Positions 6,512 through 9,858 of a stretch of 9,858 nt of DNA are shown here, in pieces. Position 1 is the first letter of the stretch. Each line of letters starts with the position of its first letter. The position numbers and the translations under genes were made by a program. The stretch covers positions 1-9,858 of the forward strand of contig CANRCU010000066.1 of the NCBI GenBank assembly GCA_947629215.1, given 5' to 3'. This DNA comes from an uncultured Clostridia bacterium. GTDB lineage: Bacteria > Bacillota > Clostridia > Lachnospirales > CAG-274. Below the pieces are notes generated by a model, which saw nothing but the letters and a program-made list of their open reading frames with translations, did not search any database and was not told the origin of the DNA.

Positions 6512-6549
6512 AAAAAACAGGGGCTGTTGATGCAACAGCCTCTTTTTTT
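6512..6549 (+). terminator. Strong terminator of the rplJL operon
   Basis: AGGGGCTGTTG (6519-6529) pairs with CAACAGCCTCT (6533-6543), 11 bp with one G-U, a tight loop and a run of seven T (6543-6549). A run of six A (6512-6517) precedes the stem, so the element could also act on the opposite strand. Confidence 0.92.
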
Positions 6550-6577
6550 GTGTCAGCGCTGTGCCGTACGAATATCA

Positions 6578-6606
6578 TTGACTTTATGCGATTTATGTAT
6601 TATAAT
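6578..6606 (+). promoter_or_regulatory. Sigma-A promoter for the cyclic-di-GMP phosphodiesterase gene
   Basis: TTGACT (6578-6583), 17-bp spacer, TATAAT (6601-6606). Transcription would start near 6613, about 30 bases before the ATG, so the gene is probably monocistronic between this promoter and the terminator at 8931-8959. Confidence 0.88.
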
Positions 6607-6642
6607 TATATTTGACAGACAGATAGGTGAGGGGGTGTGAAT

Positions 6643-8916
6643 ATGAAAAACAGAAAAGTGTATTACAGTCCCTATCAAACAAAAAATGATATTTACCATA
6701 AACTTGGTTCGGCTGCGGTATTGTTTATCCTTATTTTGGGTATATGCTTTGTTTGTTTTGAATATCACACTCAGACAAATGCAACAAAACAGTATCTGAA
6801 CGAGGTCGCAAAACAGGCAGCTGACCGTATAAATATTAAAATAAGTAAAGATATAACCATGCTTGAACTGGCAGCAAAAAGCTTTGCCAAATTGGAAGAT
6901 GCCGACGAGGAAGAAATAGCTTTTATGCTGAAAAATGAGTTTGATACATACACAGATGACAGCGTTATAAGAATATCGTATGTTAAAACAAACGGCAAGG
7001 GTATAGAGGTGCATGGCGACGGTGAAGTCGAACATTTTGCCTTACCGCCCGAAACGGGTTATTTTAAGGAAGCAATAGCGGATAAGAAAACAGTATCGAG
7101 CGTTACCCGAGATCCCGTAACACAAAACCGCGCTTATGTGTGCGCTGTGCCTATAATAAGAGATGATGAGGTCGTTGCGGTCCATCACGGCGTATATATG
7201 CTAAGTAAGATAAACAGCATAATGAATGCCGATTATTTTGAAAGCAGCGGTTATTCATATGTCATACAAAGGGATGGAACACCTGTTTTTTACGGTAACA
7301 GCGAAAACGGCTCAAGTATTGAAAACGACGACTTTTTTAATTCAAATATAGAAAAAATAAAAAGTAAGCTGCGGGTCTATTCCGAAAACAGTATGGTCGT
7401 TTCATACTGCGGCCAAAATTATTGGATAACGTATAAGCCTGTCGGTTACAGCGATTGGGTCTTTGTGCTTGTTGTGCCGAACAGCTCTATAAACAACAGC
7501 TCGGATATGGTGCTTATTTTCAGTGCCATGATATTGCTGTCAATGCTGATAACCTCGATATTGTTTTTGCGTCATATGGATATTATACAAGCCGATAATC
7601 AGAATGTCTTGTACGAATTGGCGTGCATAGACGAGGTAACGGGTCTGTACAACAAAACGGGTTTCTCCGAGTTTATGAATGAAAATTTCAAACCGCACAG
7701 AGAAACAAGGTATGCTTTTGTTTACCTTGATATAGATAATTTCAAGGCTTACAATGATATTTTCGGCTATTCCGAGGGGGATAAGTTGCTTAGATATACT
7801 GCAGACGCCATTACAAACGAACTTAAGGATAACGAGTGTTGCGCGCGTTTCAACGGTGATAATTTTTTTATACTTTTGGGTTATAAAAAGAAGGTCGATC
7901 TGGAAGAACGTTTGGAAAAAATTATGAACAGTATTTCGCAGTTTTCCGATAATTCGGAAAATTCTTACGATATACTCAGCCACTGCGGCGTGTATCAGAT
8001 AAAGAACATAAACAGACATAAAAAGGTGGATTTTTATGTCGACCGCGCTAAAATGGCAGTTGAATCCGCAAATAAGGCGCATAAAAATGAATTTATATAT
8101 TATGACGACAGCATGAGGCAAAGTCTTGTTTTTAAGACCGAAATAGAAAACGATTTGAAACAGGGTATAGAAAACGGCGAATTTAAGGTATATGTTCAGC
8201 CTAAATACAGCGTCGAAACGCAGAAACTTGCAGGCGGAGAGGCGCTTATACGCTGGGAGCATCCCACAAAGGGTTTTCTTACGCCGAATAAATTTGTGGA
8301 TGTTTTTGAAAAAAACGGTCAGATAACGGAAATAGATTTTTTTGTGCTTGAGCATATTTGTAAAATGCAGCATGACTGGAGAGAAAAAGGTCATAAACCG
8401 ATAGTTATATCGGTAAATCAATCAAGAATGCATTTTTTCAAAAGCGATTATCTTGACAGATTGAATGAAATTATAAAAAAATATGATGCCGATCCGAATT
8501 ATATTGAGCTTGAGATAACCGAAACAGTCGCTCTAAGCAATACGCGTATACTTTCAAAAGCAGTCAACGATCTGCACGGTCTTGGTTTCAGGGTCAGTAT
8601 AGATGATTTCGGTTCGGGTCAGTCGTCGCTGAATGTGCTGAAAGACTTGGCGATAGATGTTATAAAGCTGGACAGAGGGTTCTTTATATCGCTTACAAAT
8701 TCTCCCAAGGGCAAAGAGATAATTGCAACGGTCATAGCTATGGCATCAAGGCTCAATATCGAAACCGTATCCGAGGGCATTGAAACTGACGAGCAGTTCG
8801 ATTTTATCAAAAAAGCCGGCTGTGACCTTGTTCAGGGCTTTTTGTTCGGCAAACCGATGCCCGAGGACAAGTTCTCCGAATTGTTTTTAAAAAGCGTTTC
8901 GGATAAGAAAAAATAA
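6643..8916 (+). CDS. Membrane-bound cyclic-di-GMP phosphodiesterase (Cache-like sensor, degenerate GGDEF, EAL)
   Basis: A 757-residue inner-membrane signalling protein predicted to hydrolyse cyclic-di-GMP to pGpG. Order: membrane span about 21-39; an extracytoplasmic sensor about 40-285, with a YFKEAIADKK...VTRDP...AYVCAVPI pattern typical of double-Cache domains; second span about 289-308; GGDEF domain from DEVTGLYNK (330); EAL domain to the end. The GGDEF domain keeps Asp363 (DIDNFK), but its signature is NGDNF (404-408) and the inhibitory RxxD site reads KDNE, so cyclase activity is unlikely. The EAL domain is complete: EAL 533-535, Asn592, Glu624 and Glu627 in ELEITE, Asp654-Asp655 in DDFGSG, Lys675, Glu711 and Gln731 in QGFLFGKP. 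The start is ATG 6643 with GAGGGGGTG 7 bases before it (the GTG at 6637 lies inside that site). The small-molecule ligand is unknown. It likely affects motility, adhesion or biofilm. Confidence 0.93.
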   Translation: MKNRKVYYSPYQTKNDIYHKLGSAAVLFILILGICFVCFEYHTQTNATKQYLNEVAKQAADRINIKISKDITMLELAAKSFAKLEDADEEEIAFMLKNEFDTYTDDSVIRISYVKTNGKGIEVHGDGEVEHFALPPETGYFKEAIADKKTVSSVTRDPVTQNRAYVCAVPIIRDDEVVAVHHGVYMLSKINSIMNADYFESSGYSYVIQRDGTPVFYGNSENGSSIENDDFFNSNIEKIKSKLRVYSENSMVVSYCGQNYWITYKPVGYSDWVFVLVVPNSSINNSSDMVLIFSAMILLSMLITSILFLRHMDIIQADNQNVLYELACIDEVTGLYNKTGFSEFMNENFKPHRETRYAFVYLDIDNFKAYNDIFGYSEGDKLLRYTADAITNELKDNECCARFNGDNFFILLGYKKKVDLEERLEKIMNSISQFSDNSENSYDILSHCGVYQIKNINRHKKVDFYVDRAKMAVESANKAHKNEFIYYDDSMRQSLVFKTEIENDLKQGIENGEFKVYVQPKYSVETQKLAGGEALIRWEHPTKGFLTPNKFVDVFEKNGQITEIDFFVLEHICKMQHDWREKGHKPIVISVNQSRMHFFKSDYLDRLNEIIKKYDADPNYIELEITETVALSNTRILSKAVNDLHGLGFRVSIDDFGSGQSSLNVLKDLAIDVIKLDRGFFISLTNSPKGKEIIATVIAMASRLNIETVSEGIETDEQFDFIKKAGCDLVQGFLFGKPMPEDKFSELFLKSVSDKKK

Positions 8917-8929
8917 TAGCATCTTTACG

Positions 8930-8959
8930 AGGCTTGTAAATTAAATTTACGAGCCTTTT
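8930..8959 (+). terminator. Intrinsic terminator after the phosphodiesterase gene
   Basis: GGCTTGTAAAT (8931-8941) pairs with ATTTACGAGCC (8945-8955), 11 bp with one G-U and a 3-base loop, extended by A8930-T8956 and followed by TTTT. It begins 14 bases after the stop codon. Confidence 0.88.
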
Positions 8960-8977
8960 GTAAGCGGCTGACAAAAT

Positions 8978-8997
8978 AAACCGTTTACAGACGGTTT
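8978..8997 (+). repeat. Perfect inverted repeat over the clpC -35 region (operator candidate)
   Basis: AAACCGT (8978-8984), six bases, ACGGTTT (8991-8997): a perfect 7+7 palindrome. Its centre contains most of the putative -35 box TTTACA (8984-8989). This placement is typical of repressor sites, but no regulator can be named. A T-rich tail follows, so a weak hairpin terminator is an alternative reading. Confidence 0.5.
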
Positions 8998-9013
8998 TAA
9001 TTTGTGTTATAGT
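8984..9013 (+). promoter_or_regulatory. Putative promoter of the clpC gene
   Basis: TTTACA (8984-8989), 18-bp spacer, TATAGT (9008-9013). A second possible pair, TTGTGT (9002-9007) with TATTAT (9025-9030) at 17 bp, overlaps it. Neither is a perfect match. The ribosome binding site is GGAGG (9059-9063), 7 bases before ATG 9071. Confidence 0.5.
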
Positions 9014-9070
9014 ATAAATGATGATATTATACAAAAAATAAATCAAACGATCAAAAGTGGAGGTGGAATA

Positions 9071-9858
9071 ATGCGTAATTATTCCGAAATGGCGGCACTT
9101 GCCATAGAAAAAGCTATAGAGGCAGCGGAAGTATTGAATGCCGAATATGTGGGTACAGAACACCTTTTGTTGGGCATACTGCATGGAAATACCGAATCTG
9201 TTGCTTATGAGCTGCTTTCAAAAGCGCATTGTGTAGACACAAATATAATAGATAACTTATTGAATAATTCTGCGATCGGCAGTTCCCGAAAAAGACTGAG
9301 TGAAAGCGATTTTTCACCCAAATTGAATAAAGTGCTCGATGCAGCATGGGAACAGTGTCTCAAGCATGACCGCGCAAGGATAAGCACTGATCATTTGCTG
9401 TTTGCTTTGTTGACTTGCGACAGAAGCAATATCGCGCTGAAGGTGCTTTCCGATTTGAAAATAGATTATACGGATATTATAGCCGAGCTTGATCTTATAA
9501 TGAATAACGAAACGGAGAGCAAGGTTCGACCCGCAATGGTATACAGCGAGGAAGAAGGCATGATGGTGCCTGCGCAGGCATCCATGTTGGAAACATATTG
9601 CAGGGATTTGAATGTGCTGGCAAAAAACGGACGCTTCGACCCCGTTATCGGCAGGGATCGTGAAATAAATATCCTTATAAGGATATTGACGCGCAGAACC
9701 AAAAACAACCCTTGTTTGGTCGGCGACCCGGGTGTCGGCAAAACGGCTGTGGCAGAAGGGCTTGCTATGAAGATAGCTGCGGGTGAAGTGCCGGAGATGC
9801 TGAAAAACAAGCTGATTTTTTCGATAGATATGCCGTCGATGGTCGCGGGTACAAAATA
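9071..9858 (+). CDS. clpC: ClpC-type AAA+ unfoldase, N-terminal part (3' partial)
   Basis: ATP-driven unfoldase that, with ClpP, degrades misfolded or tagged proteins in the cytosol. The first 262 residues are present and the frame runs off the window. The N-terminal domain has two Clp repeats: AIEAAEVLNAEYVGTEHLLLGIL (repeat 1, from about residue 14) and AAWEQCLKHDRARISTDHLLFALL (repeat 2, about 97-120). A linker leads to the first AAA+ module with LNVLAKNGRFDPVIGRDREI, NNPCLVGDPGVGKTAVAEGL (Walker A, residues 218-225, Lys224), IPxML-like VPEMLKNK and the MVAGTK pore-loop start. This pattern fits ClpC best; ClpA, ClpB or ClpE are less likely from the N-domain and linker, but the middle domain that would decide is outside the window. 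The usual ctsR-mcsA-mcsB genes are not upstream; it has its own promoter region after a terminator. Confidence 0.93.
   Translation, partial: MRNYSEMAALAIEKAIEAAEVLNAEYVGTEHLLLGILHGNTESVAYELLSKAHCVDTNIIDNLLNNSAIGSSRKRLSESDFSPKLNKVLDAAWEQCLKHDRARISTDHLLFALLTCDRSNIALKVLSDLKIDYTDIIAELDLIMNNETESKVRPAMVYSEEEGMMVPAQASMLETYCRDLNVLAKNGRFDPVIGRDREINILIRILTRRTKNNPCLVGDPGVGKTAVAEGLAMKIAAGEVPEMLKNKLIFSIDMPSMVAGTK

Noticed and set aside
7540..8421. 293-codon open frame on the minus strand inside the phosphodiesterase gene
   Set aside because: It is a shadow of a clearly coding plus-strand gene with all EAL motifs, has no ribosome binding site I can see, and its composition is Phe/Tyr/Lys-rich as in antisense frames of AT-rich genes.
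9041..9055. Tandem TCAAA (TCAAACGATCAAA) near clpC as a CtsR operator
   Set aside because: The two TCAAA are 8 bases apart from start to start rather than 10 and lack the GG of GGTCAAA; it also lies well downstream of the promoter.
1..9858. CRISPR array, transposon ends, tRNA or rRNA genes, prophage
   Set aside because: No regularly spaced repeats, no transposase or integrase frames, no tRNA-like cloverleaf or rRNA stretch found on reading either strand.

Overview
The window looks like chromosomal DNA from a low-to-moderate GC member of the Firmicutes, most likely class Clostridia (Oscillospirales/Ruminococcaceae-like). This rests on strong AGGAGG-type ribosome binding sites, near-consensus sigma-A promoters, an L10 leader of the Firmicutes type, a stand-alone ClpC, and heavy AUA and AGA/AGG codon use outside the ribosomal genes. 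The assignment is inference from style. All genes lie on the + strand and nothing mobile (IS, phage, integrase, CRISPR) is visible.

Layout. (1) 1-544: C-terminal glutaminase half of CTP synthase (pyrG), with a terminator-like hairpin at 637-663. (2) 685-3484: two-gene unit with a 1-nt gap, made of a membrane-anchored extracytoplasmic protein with an apparent internal duplication and a secreted DUF4127-family protein. (3) 3498-5375: a strong extended -10 promoter drives an M29-family aminopeptidase and a small SAM-methyltransferase-like protein. (4) 5389-6549: consensus promoter, L10 leader with attenuator, rplJ (L10), rplL (L7/L12), strong terminator. (5) 6578-8959: own promoter, a large membrane-bound cyclic-di-GMP phosphodiesterase (Cache-like sensor, degenerate GGDEF, intact EAL), terminator. 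(6) 8978-9858: palindrome, promoter and the N-terminal 262 residues of a ClpC-type AAA+ unfoldase, running off the end.

The most striking observation is in rplJ. The L10 frame is normal to about residue 139 and then changes frame into a short basic tail. The expected acidic/alanine-rich L10 C-terminus is still readable in another frame (6034-6075), but the intervening helix segment is absent from every frame. This looks like an internal out-of-frame deletion removing the part of L10 that holds the L7/L12 dimers. It is either a sequencing/assembly error or a drastic lesion in an essential stalk protein. Other points of interest are the DUF4127 and methyltransferase-like genes of unknown function, a readable antiterminator/terminator switch in the L10 leader, and a perfect palindrome over the clpC -35 box without a recognisable CtsR or CIRCE operator.

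Functionally the window is a run of housekeeping modules (pyrimidine nucleotide synthesis, ribosome stalk, protein quality control) interspersed with envelope and signalling genes. No single pathway links them all. I see no clear new defence or mobile system; the best candidates for undescribed biology are the two small operons at 685-3484 and 3553-5375.
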